DNA of 9,423 nucleotides, taken from a bacterium. Lineage in GTDB: Bacteria > Patescibacteriota > UBA1384 > XYA2-FULL-43-10 > 1-14-0-10-43-13. Below are positions 1 through 6,700 of the stretch, in pieces (the first letter of the stretch is position 1; each line of letters begins with the position of its first letter). The stretch lies in the NCBI GenBank assembly GCA_030649445.1, contig JAUSKR010000036.1, forward strand, positions 1-9,423, in the 5' to 3' direction. Made by a program: the position numbers and the translations under genes. The notes beneath the pieces are model-generated. The model saw nothing but the letters and a program-made list of their open reading frames with translations. It was not told the origin of the DNA and made no database searches.

Positions 1-1564
1 CGATAAGAGATTTAGCCATTTTTTCCTGATCATATGGAATATTCATCAGGCTTAAGACTGTTGGGGTAATATTTGCAAGAGCACCATCACGGCGGAGTTT
101 GACATGAGCATATTGCTGATCGGCACTTACAATTGAAAACGGCACTGGATTTGTCGTGTGTTCAGTATCGGGTTCACCGGTTCGCGGATTGACCATCTCT
201 TCGGCATTACCATGATCGGCAAAGACAAAAGCCGTGCCGTTTTTTTGCAAGACGATGTCAAGCAACTGTCCCAAACATTTATCAACAAATTCAACTGCTC
301 TGACGGTCGCTTTGAGATTACCGGTGTGGCCGACCATATCAGCATTAGCAAAATTGACAATAAAACAATCATATATATTGCGGCTGATTGCTTTAATCAG
401 TGTATCAGTCACGGCTTGAGCTGACATTTCCGGCAGTAAATCATAAGTCAGCACCGATCGTGGCGAAGGAATCATTGTCCAATCTTCACCTGGAAATGGT
501 TTTTCACGGCCACCGTTCAAAAAATAGGTTACATGGGCATATTTTTCAGTTTCAGCGGTATGATATTGTCGGATATTTTGTGCTGACAACTGCTCGGCCA
601 ACGGATTCAAAACTTGTTGCGGCGCAAAGACACGTCTGCCAAGTATGGTATCGCCACTCATAACAAATGAAGTAAAAAAAAGATTTTTCAGAACACGCCG
701 GTTGGGTAATTGCTCACTAATCTCTGGATCGAGAAAGGCCTGAGTTAATTCTCTGGCTCGGTCAGCACGATAATTAAAGAAAACAACGCTATCATTATCC
801 GAAACTAGTTCCGGATTTTTATTTTTGTCAATAATAATACTTGGTTCGATGAACTCATCAGTGACACCCCGAGCATAAGATTTCGTAAAAACTTCTCCGG
901 CTGAGTTGTACTTCACCCCCTTGCCTAATGTCAATAGATCATAAGCTGCCCTAATCCGATCCCAGCGGTTATCTCGATCCATCGCATAAAATCGGCCGAT
1001 AATTGTCGAAATATGACCGACACCTGTTTCCTTAATTTGCTCCTCAAGTTCAGCCAAAACCTCGATTCCTGACATCGAACTAGAATCACGACCGTCGGTA
1101 AAAAGATGTAGATATACTGCTCTAAAATCTAACTGCTGGCATAATTTCAATAAAGCATAAATATGGGTAATTTGACTGTGGGTACCAGTCTTTGACAGAA
1201 GTCCAACAATCTGAAGTCTGGATTTATTTTTACGCGCTGATTCGATCGCCTCGATTAGAACCGGATTCTTAAAAAAACTACTATCCATTATCTGTTTAGT
1301 GATAATTGATTGATCCTGATAGACAGTGTGACCAGCCCCAATGTTTAAATGACCAGCTTCAGAATTTCCCGGGGAATTGGCAGGTAGTCCAACAGCCTCA
1401 CCTGAAGCGAGTAATGTGGTATGGGGACATTTCTTTGTGATAGTATTAAAATTCTTTACCTCGGCGATACTCAGAGCATTACCGCCCCAAACAGGAGCGA
1501 CACCCCAACCATCCAAGACGATCAAGCCAAAAATCTTTTTTTGATTACTAGAACTCTGAGCCAA
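1..1564 (-). CDS. gpmI: 2,3-bisphosphoglycerate-independent phosphoglycerate mutase, 3' end cut by window edge
   Basis: This enzyme interconverts 3-phosphoglycerate and 2-phosphoglycerate in glycolysis, in the cytoplasm, using two metal ions (usually Mn) and a phosphoserine intermediate. My minus-strand translation gives 521 codons without a stop. The N-terminus has the metal-binding Asp18 in LDGWG and the nucleophile Ser68 in GNSEAGH. Later come His129, the TDGRD loop, GRFYAMDRDNRWDR, NYRADRAR, Lys341, Asp409 and His413 in ADMVGH, Asp450 and His451 in ADHGNAE, and His469 in EHTTNP, so the known catalytic set is present. The last visible residues (NIPYDQEKMAKSLI) match the usual C-terminal end, so probably only a few residues are missing. 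The start is TTG: no ATG or GTG lies nearby, and GGAGGG sits 6 nt upstream. It lies 54 nt downstream of the sugar-phosphate isomerase gene and is probably cotranscribed with it. It differs from typical GpmI in reading SKTG where most have SDGG, and SPGNSEAGH where most have QMGNSEVGH. Confidence 0.96.
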   Translation of the reverse strand, partial: MAQSSSNQKKIFGLIVLDGWGVAPVWGGNALSIAEVKNFNTITKKCPHTTLLASGEAVGLPANSPGNSEAGHLNIGAGHTVYQDQSIITKQIMDSSFFKNPVLIEAIESARKNKSRLQIVGLLSKTGTHSQITHIYALLKLCQQLDFRAVYLHLFTDGRDSSSMSGIEVLAELEEQIKETGVGHISTIIGRFYAMDRDNRWDRIRAAYDLLTLGKGVKYNSAGEVFTKSYARGVTDEFIEPSIIIDKNKNPELVSDNDSVVFFNYRADRARELTQAFLDPEISEQLPNRRVLKNLFFTSFVMSGDTILGRRVFAPQQVLNPLAEQLSAQNIRQYHTAETEKYAHVTYFLNGGREKPFPGEDWTMIPSPRSVLTYDLLPEMSAQAVTDTLIKAISRNIYDCFIVNFANADMVGHTGNLKATVRAVEFVDKCLGQLLDIVLQKNGTAFVFADHGNAEEMVNPRTGEPDTEHTTNPVPFSIVSADQQYAHVKLRRDGALANITPTVLSLMNIPYDQEKMAKSLI

Positions 1565-1570
1565 GTGTTT

Positions 1571-1576
1571 CCCTCC
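1571..1576 (-). promoter_or_regulatory. Strong ribosome binding site deciding the TTG start of gpmI
   Basis: On the minus strand GGAGGG is followed by the 6-nt spacer AAACAC and then TTG. This near-perfect Shine-Dalgarno supports the rare TTG start. The first in-frame ATG lies only after the catalytic serine motif and would remove the active site. Confidence 0.8.
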
Positions 1577-1594
1577 AAATATAACCTCTTCTAA

Positions 1595-1615
1595 CTTCTC
1601 CTTGCAAAGGAGAAG
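1595..1615 (-). other. Intergenic hairpin between isomerase and gpmI genes
   Basis: A perfect 9-bp inverted repeat (CTTCTCCTT with AAGGAGAAG, 3-nt loop) begins four bases after the isomerase stop codon. On the minus strand it is followed by TTAGAAGAGG rather than a run of T, so it is a poor intrinsic terminator. It is better read as an mRNA-stabilising or processing element, or a weak attenuator, between two cotranscribed genes. Its 3' arm contains AAGGAG, but no start codon follows at a suitable distance. The structure is seen directly; its role is inferred. Confidence 0.5.
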
Positions 1616-1618
1616 AAC

Positions 1619-2671
1619 CTATCCGAGATGGCTTTTTAAATAATCGACATTATCATTGATGCCAGGATTATCATTATTTAAAATTGCCAGATAGTATGAG
1701 ACAAAGTCACCAAACATGACATGTAAAAAAATTTCCGTCAGACGGTCAACGGCCTTAATAAATTTAATTCGCTCAACCGGAATTTTGTACTTGGCCAAAA
1801 CCGCAGCGGTGACATTTTCTCTGATCTGATTGCGGTCATACTCGAAGTTTGACTCCAAGCTCATAATATAAACCATCCCCTTAGGATTGGCCAAACCCTC
1901 AAGAGATTTATGGTTTAATTCGGGCATATCCTCGTTAAAAGAAAAATTTTTACCGTTCTCATTCATCGCCGCCTTTAATCTCATCCCGACACCATGAAGT
2001 TTCTCAGTGGCATAAATGACCGGAATTTTGCCTTTAATCTTTTGGGCTAAAATCTTGGCTGGATTTTGAAAAACTGAAACTGAAGCTAGATATTTTTGCG
2101 AAGAGTCATCAAGCAAATCAAAAGTTGTCTGCATTTCAGCGTCCTTGAATTCGAGGTGGCCAAGCTTTCGTAAAACCAAGAGAAGTGGTATGAATAAATA
2201 AGGAAAAGCGGCCCGTGGTACTGACTTGTAGCCGAAGGTAAAGACCGGCACACTATATTTTCTGGCTAAAATTTCCAGTTTCCCGCCGGTTGTAATCGCC
2301 AGCAGTTTGGCCCCCTTTTCATAAGCGGCGATAAAACCAGTCAAAACTTCTTCGGTATTACCAGAGTACGAACTAGCAATAACCAGGGTGTCTTTATCTA
2401 CCCAACCCGGAATTATATAGTTGTGGACACATTCAAGAACTAGAGCTGATTCATATAGTAAATCCTTGACAATTTCAAGGGTTTGACCGCTGCCGCCCAT
2501 ACCTAAAAGAACGATTTTCTTCGGCTTAATATAGTAAGGGGGAACAGAAAAATCTTTTGCTTCGTCAAATGCATCCCGGCAAAGTTTCGGAAAGGATTCA
2601 ATATGATTGATCATCCCAGTTGGATCCAACTTTTTGAAATCAATTTTCTCAAGAGTTTCAATATTCGCCAT
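1619..2671 (-). CDS. Bifunctional phosphoglucose/phosphomannose isomerase (SIS-domain type)
   Basis: It is predicted to interconvert glucose-6-phosphate or mannose-6-phosphate with fructose-6-phosphate in the cytoplasm, feeding glycolysis and sugar-nucleotide synthesis. The 350 residues are the usual length for the archaeal-type PGI/PMI family, shorter than classical PGI. The first SIS domain shows GMGGSG at 57-62 and the phosphate-binding loop SSYSGNTEE at 100-108. The family motif PRAAFPY is at 152-158 with Arg153. Glu238 (in NENGK) and His254 (in PELNHKSLEG) are 16 residues apart, the same spacing as the catalytic Glu203/His219 of the Pyrobaculum aerophilum enzyme as I recall it. Lys345 near the C-terminus matches the conserved C-terminal lysine. 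The ATG start has an AGAGGAG sequence just upstream, at rather tight spacing. gpmI follows 54 nt downstream on the same strand, giving a small glycolytic unit. A monofunctional phosphomannose isomerase of the same family cannot be excluded. Confidence 0.9.
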   Translation of the reverse strand: MANIETLEKIDFKKLDPTGMINHIESFPKLCRDAFDEAKDFSVPPYYIKPKKIVLLGMGGSGQTLEIVKDLLYESALVLECVHNYIIPGWVDKDTLVIASSYSGNTEEVLTGFIAAYEKGAKLLAITTGGKLEILARKYSVPVFTFGYKSVPRAAFPYLFIPLLLVLRKLGHLEFKDAEMQTTFDLLDDSSQKYLASVSVFQNPAKILAQKIKGKIPVIYATEKLHGVGMRLKAAMNENGKNFSFNEDMPELNHKSLEGLANPKGMVYIMSLESNFEYDRNQIRENVTAAVLAKYKIPVERIKFIKAVDRLTEIFLHVMFGDFVSYYLAILNNDNPGINDNVDYLKSHLG

Positions 2672-2741
2672 GGCTCCTCTTTCTTTAATCGTGATTTGAT
2701 TATATTATAGTAGTGATAATTAGGCAAGAAAGAATAATCAA
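2672..2741. promoter_or_regulatory. Divergent promoter region between isomerase gene and tsaC
   Basis: This AT-rich 70-bp gap lies between two divergent start codons and must hold both promoters. On the minus strand a perfect TATAAT (2704-2709) is a good -10 box for the isomerase-gpmI unit, but no convincing -35 is seen at 16-18 bp. On the plus strand GATAAT (2715-2720) could serve tsaC, again with a weak -35. The two -10 candidates are only 5 bp apart, so the two directions may compete. Confidence 0.4.
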
Positions 2742-3332
2742 GTGAATGTTAAGAAATTACTAAGTAATAATTTCAAAGAAATTACTGACGATGCTGTCAA
2801 GATAATAAGAAATGGCGGCATAATCATCGTCCCATTTGATACCGTCTACGGTCTAATTTGTGATCCCAAAAATGATATTGCCGTCAGAAAAATTTTCGAG
2901 CTAAAAAAACGGCCATTGGATAAAACGATAGGTTTGTGCACAACCTCAATTCCGGCGCTGGAAACTTTTGCCGAGATCAATCACGAAGATTTTATCAAAT
3001 CGCATATTTTCGGGCCATACACATTTGTCCTAAATGTGAAAACTGATGACTTTTCGAAATTATGCGTCAGAGACGGCACTGTCGCTGTCCGAATTCCAAA
3101 TTCCGAATTAATCTTAAATATCGCGAAACATTCCAACCTTGTCATCGCCCAAACCTCGGCCAATCTTTCCGGCCGGCCAACTTGTGACTCAGTCGAAGAA
3201 ATTAAAGCCCAATTCAAGCCCGAAGAACTGGAACAAGTCGATCTAATTATCGACTGGGGTGAAATCGAGAAATCAGCACCATCGAAAATATTTGATTTAA
3301 CTGGAACACAACCAGTTGAAATCAACAGGTAA
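2742..3332 (+). CDS. tsaC: L-threonylcarbamoyladenylate synthase (YrdC/Sua5 family, TsaC type)
   Basis: The enzyme makes threonylcarbamoyl-AMP from threonine, bicarbonate and ATP, the first step of t6A37 modification in tRNAs that read ANN codons. It is cytoplasmic and works upstream of the TsaD complex. The 196 residues equal one YrdC domain, without the C-terminal extension of Sua5. Visible family motifs are PFDTVYGL (31-38), the substrate-binding KKRP (55-58), GPYTFVL (91-97), VAVRIP (114-119), TSANLSG (138-144) and PSKIFDLT (180-187). The proposed start is GTG; the only nearby ATG, 4 nt downstream, is out of frame. The upstream Shine-Dalgarno is weak (purine-rich AAGAAAGAA about 6 nt away). 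The gene is divergent from the isomerase gene and convergent with the tRNA-Leu/giant-protein strand. YciO-like relatives share this fold, but length and motifs favour TsaC. Confidence 0.92.
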   Translation: MNVKKLLSNNFKEITDDAVKIIRNGGIIIVPFDTVYGLICDPKNDIAVRKIFELKKRPLDKTIGLCTTSIPALETFAEINHEDFIKSHIFGPYTFVLNVKTDDFSKLCVRDGTVAVRIPNSELILNIAKHSNLVIAQTSANLSGRPTCDSVEEIKAQFKPEELEQVDLIIDWGEIEKSAPSKIFDLTGTQPVEINR

Positions 3333-3338
3333 TGAGGT

Positions 3339-3370
3339 AAAAAAATCGCTTGATTTATTTGAGTGATTTT
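3339..3370. terminator. Bidirectional terminator-like hairpin after tsaC
   Basis: Seven bases past the tsaC stop, arms 3342-3353 and 3359-3370 pair over 12 positions (three G-T) around a TTTAT loop in the plus-strand transcript, ending in TTTT. Read on the minus strand the stem is weaker because the G-T pairs become A-C mismatches, but it runs into seven T (3345-3339). It sits between convergent units and could stop tsaC and transcripts from the tRNA-Leu side. Confidence 0.5.
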
Positions 3371-3375
3371 GTGGT

Positions 3376-3392
3376 AGGACGGTCAGCGTCCT
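3376..3392. other. Small 6-bp hairpin
   Basis: AGGACG and CGTCCT form a perfect 6-bp stem around a GTCAG loop. It lies between the terminator-like hairpin and the tRNA-end repeat. No T-run follows on either strand and no role can be assigned. Confidence 0.35.
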
Positions 3393-3393
3393 T

Positions 3394-3412
3394 AAAACCA
3401 AGCTGGCTTGGT
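3394..3412 (-). terminator. Terminator-like hairpin directly after the displaced tRNA 3' fragment
   Basis: On the minus strand ACCAAG-CCAG-CTTGGT forms a 6-bp stem followed by TTTTAA. The 5' arm begins with the ACCA of the duplicated tRNA-Leu 3' end. This is plausibly the original terminator of the tRNA-Leu gene, moved away by the 192-bp insertion. The stem is short, so termination would be weak. Confidence 0.4.
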
Positions 3413-3429
3413 ACCGAAGGTGGGACTTG
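3408..3429 (-). repeat. Displaced copy of the tRNA-Leu 3' end (att-like direct repeat)
   Basis: This 22-bp stretch is identical to 3600-3621. On the minus strand it reads from the T-loop CAAGT through the 3' T-stem, 3' acceptor strand, discriminator A and CCA, plus one base. Nothing upstream of it restores a tRNA: the sequence diverges inside the T-loop and the 5' T-stem half is gone. A fragment of exactly a tRNA gene's 3' end downstream of the intact gene is the usual trace of tyrosine-recombinase integration. Confidence 0.7.
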
Positions 3430-3599
3430 GTCACGCGTCGAAATCTGCTCTTCGAGTCTGAGCGACGAAGTCGCTCAGACTTCAGAGTCGATGACTGATT
3501 TCGCGCTCGACCCCGGCTCGGCGCCAGTCGCGCCTGCGCCTTTCAAGTCCAAGTCTTGTACTACCAACATCAGCTGGCAACCATAATTGTCACCTGATG
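3430..3599. mobile_element. Candidate mini-element or structured RNA between tRNA-end repeats
   Basis: These 170 bp lie between the two tRNA-end repeats and contain no credible gene. Base composition departs sharply from the surroundings: 33 of 40 bases in 3501-3540 are G or C. Complementary segments nest. GGACTTG at 3423-3429 pairs with CAAGTCC at 3544-3550. GCG-CGAAATC (3435-3445, one bulged T) pairs with GATTTCG-CGC (3497-3506). CTCT pairs with AGAG around the 12-bp hairpin at 3455-3481. GGCGC pairs with GCGCC (3520-3534). The result would be a branched fold of about 130 nt. There is no integrase, so it is either a deletion remnant, a non-autonomous element, or an RNA gene; the strand is not decided. 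Confidence 0.4.
3455..3481. repeat. Perfect 12-bp inverted repeat with 3-nt loop
   Basis: AGTCTGAGCGAC and GTCGCTCAGACT form a perfect 12-bp stem around GAA (TTC on the minus strand). It is the tip of the longer interrupted helix of the candidate element. No T-run follows on either strand, so it is not a normal intrinsic terminator. Confidence 0.75.
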
Positions 3600-3604
3600 T
3601 TGGT
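3563..3604. repeat. Long hairpin overlapping the tRNA-Leu ACCA end
   Basis: ACCAACATCAG (3563-3573) and CTGATGTTGGT (3594-3604) pair perfectly over 11 bp. After a C-C mismatch, TGGCAA and TTGTCA extend the plus-strand stem by 6 bp to a 6-nt loop. One arm contains the discriminator and CCA of tRNA-Leu, so in the precursor the mature 3' end would lie in a helix with downstream sequence. It could be the terminal inverted repeat of the inserted segment or a processing signal. Confidence 0.6.
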
Positions 3605-3621
3605 ACCGAAGGTGGGACTTG
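3600..3621 (-). repeat. tRNA-Leu 3' end, partner of the direct repeat
   Basis: This is the copy of the 22-bp repeat inside the intact tRNA-Leu gene, plus one flanking base. The two copies start 192 bp apart. Confidence 0.7.
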
Positions 3622-3686
3622 AACCCACAAGGCACGAGGCCACACGATTTTGAGTCGTGCGCGTATACCAATTCCGCCACTTCGGC
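3601..3686 (-). tRNA. tRNA-Leu (anticodon CAA), CCA encoded
   Basis: The 86-nt gene folds as a type II tRNA decoding UUG. The acceptor GCCGAAG pairs with CTTCGGT (one G-T), followed by discriminator A and a genomically encoded CCA. The D-arm has the leucine-type GAATTGGTATACGC. The anticodon stem CACGA/TCGTG encloses loop CTCAAAA, so the anticodon is CAA. The long variable arm has a GGC/GCC stem. The T-arm GTGGG/CCCAC encloses TTCAAGT. There is no intron. It lies 43 nt downstream of the giant gene on the same strand, with its own promoter-like sequence, and its 3' end carries the duplication described at 3408-3429. Confidence 0.97.
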
Positions 3687-3694
3687 ACGATCAA

Positions 3695-3723
3695 AGTTTA
3701 GCAGAAAGCGGCCATTTCGACAA
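3695..3723 (-). promoter_or_regulatory. Candidate sigma70-type promoter of tRNA-Leu
   Basis: On the minus strand TTGTCG (3723-3718) and TAAACT (3700-3695) are separated by exactly 17 bp, each matching 4 of 6 consensus bases. The -10 box ends 8 nt before the first tRNA base. It lies in the 43-bp gap after the giant gene's stop codon, so the tRNA need not depend on read-through. Confidence 0.45.
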
Positions 3724-3729
3724 GGTGGA

Positions 3730-6700
3730 CTATGCAATTACTGGCTGTGGGGTTTGTTCGGCGGGCTGAGGCTCTTCGATCAAATGATGCTCAGTCAAGT
3801 ATTGACCTATTGCCTGCAACATTTTCTGATATCCGCCTTCACTCAGATTTTCTGTGTAATTATCGTGTCCTGATTTTTTGATGTTTGTGCCGGCATCAAC
3901 AATTTTGTAATGCTCTCTAAATTTGCCGATGTCGATAACATTACCGTTATTATCATGGGATGCTTCCCAAAACGATCGGAAGGCCTCCACAATATTGCCA
4001 CCGTGAGCCAAAATCCAGTTCTCTGTGCCGATGCCGCCCCAGCCGCCATCTAATTTTTTATAGGCACCGATTTCTGAAAGCATCTTTTTGGCCAAAACAA
4101 TGTTTGCAATGACCTCAGTCTGAGCCTCTGAGCCTGAATCTGTGCTAATCGAATCGAGTTTTTCGCGGATCGAATCATGTGAACCAAAAACCGATTGCTC
4201 AGACTTACCGCTTATGCCGATATCAATATCAAATGTCTCGCCTTCAATAATGCCGTGTGATTTCATCGCTCGAATCTGATAATACCCACGCTCCAATTCT
4301 GGGTGTGACAAAGAATCGTCTTCCGATTTTAGAGCTTGCATGATTCGAGTAACTATTTCCATCATTTTCGGCATGTCGGCATCATCAAGTCTGAGAGCTA
4401 GGTCAAAATCATAATCCCCGGGCTTATTGGTGTGCCGCCCGGTTGAGCCAGTGTCAAGAAGCTCAGCACCAAGTATTCCCGCATCGTGGGGTTCTTTCAA
4501 ATTAATTTGTGGGTCGAAGCTTTTTAGAACCTTCACGATTGTTTCACGAATTGTGCTGTAAGTTCTATCCAGATTCTTTCTGTCAGCATCAATTTCTTGA
4601 GCAAGTTCATGAACACTTTGAAATTGCGGATCACTTTCCGCCATTCTCAAAATATCAACCGGCACACCATCAAAATTTGACAGACCGGCAAATATCCGGC
4701 GATAGTCGTCATACATCTCGGGCGTAAAAACAATTTCACCGTTATCGTTTACGACTGGAATGTAGTAGCCATTCTGTGCTATTTCAAAATAGACTGCTTC
4801 GAGCGATCTGGTGTCAGCAACCATATCAGGTCTAGCAACGATGAAATCAACTTCTGTCATCGGAAAACCGGTTCGGATACCGAAATGCCGCCCGCCGCCG
4901 GTTTCGAAAAGTTCGTAATGTTCCGGATCAACTCGTGCTGGAGTTTCACTTGAAGTTTGCTGAAACTGTCCACGGTCTTTGACAACGAGCATCAAATCGC
5001 CATAGCTACTCGCAATAGATAGATGAACTGCGTCTGAAAAACCCGCGGCTGCATCCGCATTAGTTACGCGGCTGACATCGGTATCGAGCGGAGTCATATC
5101 CGAAGCAGCAGACTCTCCAAGAAACTCTTTGGCTACAGAGCCATTTTGTAAAATGCGGCCAAAAAATTCTTGACCTATGCCCTTCAGCAATGTTCCTGAT
5201 TCAATGGTCAGAGATCCATCTGAGCCAGCAACAAGAGACCTGGCACGGCCATCGGCACGCGCTTTTGCCCCTCGCATCATTTCCATCGCCGCGTCAACAG
5301 AGTCTACCCCAAGAGGGCGAAGGAACATCTCAGCTATTCGGTCATGAATTGTTTGATCCTCTCTGACAGCAAGTGACTGGCGCAAGTCAGTGAGTTCCTC
5401 CCTGATCTTTTCCGGAGTCAAACGATCTTTCGCGGTCGATGGCACGGAGGACAACGGCCGGCTCACACGGATCAATGACTCCTCATGAAGAGCTCTGAGT
5501 CGGTCGATAAAGTGGCGTGCGCGGATTAGCTCGTCTGGGTCAGTCGTTTGAAAATCAGCAGACTCGAGTTCATCCAGATGTAACTCATCGCCCTGTAAAG
5601 CAGTCATAAAATCGCGTAGATTGCGATTACCAGAGAGTAATTGGGCTCGGAGTAGGTCACCGTAGATTATACTGTAGCGTCGTGCTTCACTCGCTCGGCG
5701 CAACACAGGGCTCAATTTGGGATCAGCTAGTTTTTCGGCTAGCAATCCATTCTGGTGAATGATTTGGAAAACTTCAAAAGTTTTGCCGACAAGGGGAATA
5801 TTATTACGAATAAAAATTTGCTCGATTTTATTATAAGTAGCAATCGGGTCTTCGGTCGTCATCAGCTGATCGATCAGCTCGCTCCGAATCCGCTGAATCT
5901 CACGTGAGGGGGATTTGGTCACCCCGTCAAGAACACCTAAGTACTGTTCTCGTTTTGCCGGGCCAAGAGTTAAAATCTTGTCAGTAATGCCTTGCAAATT
6001 TTGATACTGGTCTGAGCCATAGAGATGATCAGCAACTTGATTGACGACTGTCAGAAAGTCAATACGCCCATCTCCTTCGTGTTCGAAAATTTTGTTCAAA
6101 TTGGCGAGCAAATACGGAAAAGACCTGGGGTTGTCGAGCAGGCCCAAATTGCTTAATTCGACTAAATCTTTGAGTTTAGCTGGTTCAGTTGTGACGAACT
6201 GAAGAACCCTGATATCACAGAAAAAAGCCCGTCGCTCCGCCTGAGTCTCCTCACTGGAAAACACTCCCTCCCTGAGTTGTTGAACCGTTTGGCTAAATTC
6301 TTCACCTTTTTCCGCGACAATGACGGTGGTTTCTTCTCGGGAAATTCCTGATTGTGTCAAAATAGATCCAAGTAGCCCATCGGTATATGGGCGAGAGATT
6401 TCAACAACACTACGGAAATGCTCGAAGAACTTTTTCCGGCTCTCATCGCTCCAGACAATTTTTATATAAGGATCAGTAACAGTGCCGAATTGATAAACAA
6501 AATCAGGAAAATCAGCTTTGACCGCCCTAATTCTCTCGACCCCGCCCTCAGCATGAAGTTGTCGTATTTCTGAAATTAAAAACAGATGGATTTGATCACC
6601 CTGCGGTGGGGATCCGAGCTGCTCAAGTGCCCGTACAGTCTCAACAACTTCATCTTGGTGTTCATAAAGATAAATTAAATCTGGAACACTCGAGATAGAC

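Noticed and set aside
127..663. Several short frames on both strands near the left edge
   Set aside because: They are out-of-frame shadows of gpmI, whose minus-strand frame is continuous and matches the family throughout.
3408..3494. A second, decayed full tRNA-Leu copy in tandem
   Set aside because: Only the last 22 bases match. No acceptor 5' strand, D-arm or anticodon arm can be found at the expected distance, so a displaced 3' fragment fits better.
3350..3586. 78-codon open frame on the plus strand through the structured segment
   Set aside because: It starts at TTG inside a hairpin, has no ribosome binding site, and covers self-complementary GC-rich DNA and a tRNA fragment. The protein resembles nothing recognisable.
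3408..3604. tmRNA or another known RNA ending in a tRNA-like ACCA
   Set aside because: No 5' acceptor partner, no tag-peptide reading frame, and the length is too short. The ACCA end is explained by the tRNA-Leu duplication.
3563..3604. Integron attC site
   Set aside because: The stem lacks the GTTRRRY/RYYYAAC core pattern and there is no cassette or integron integrase.
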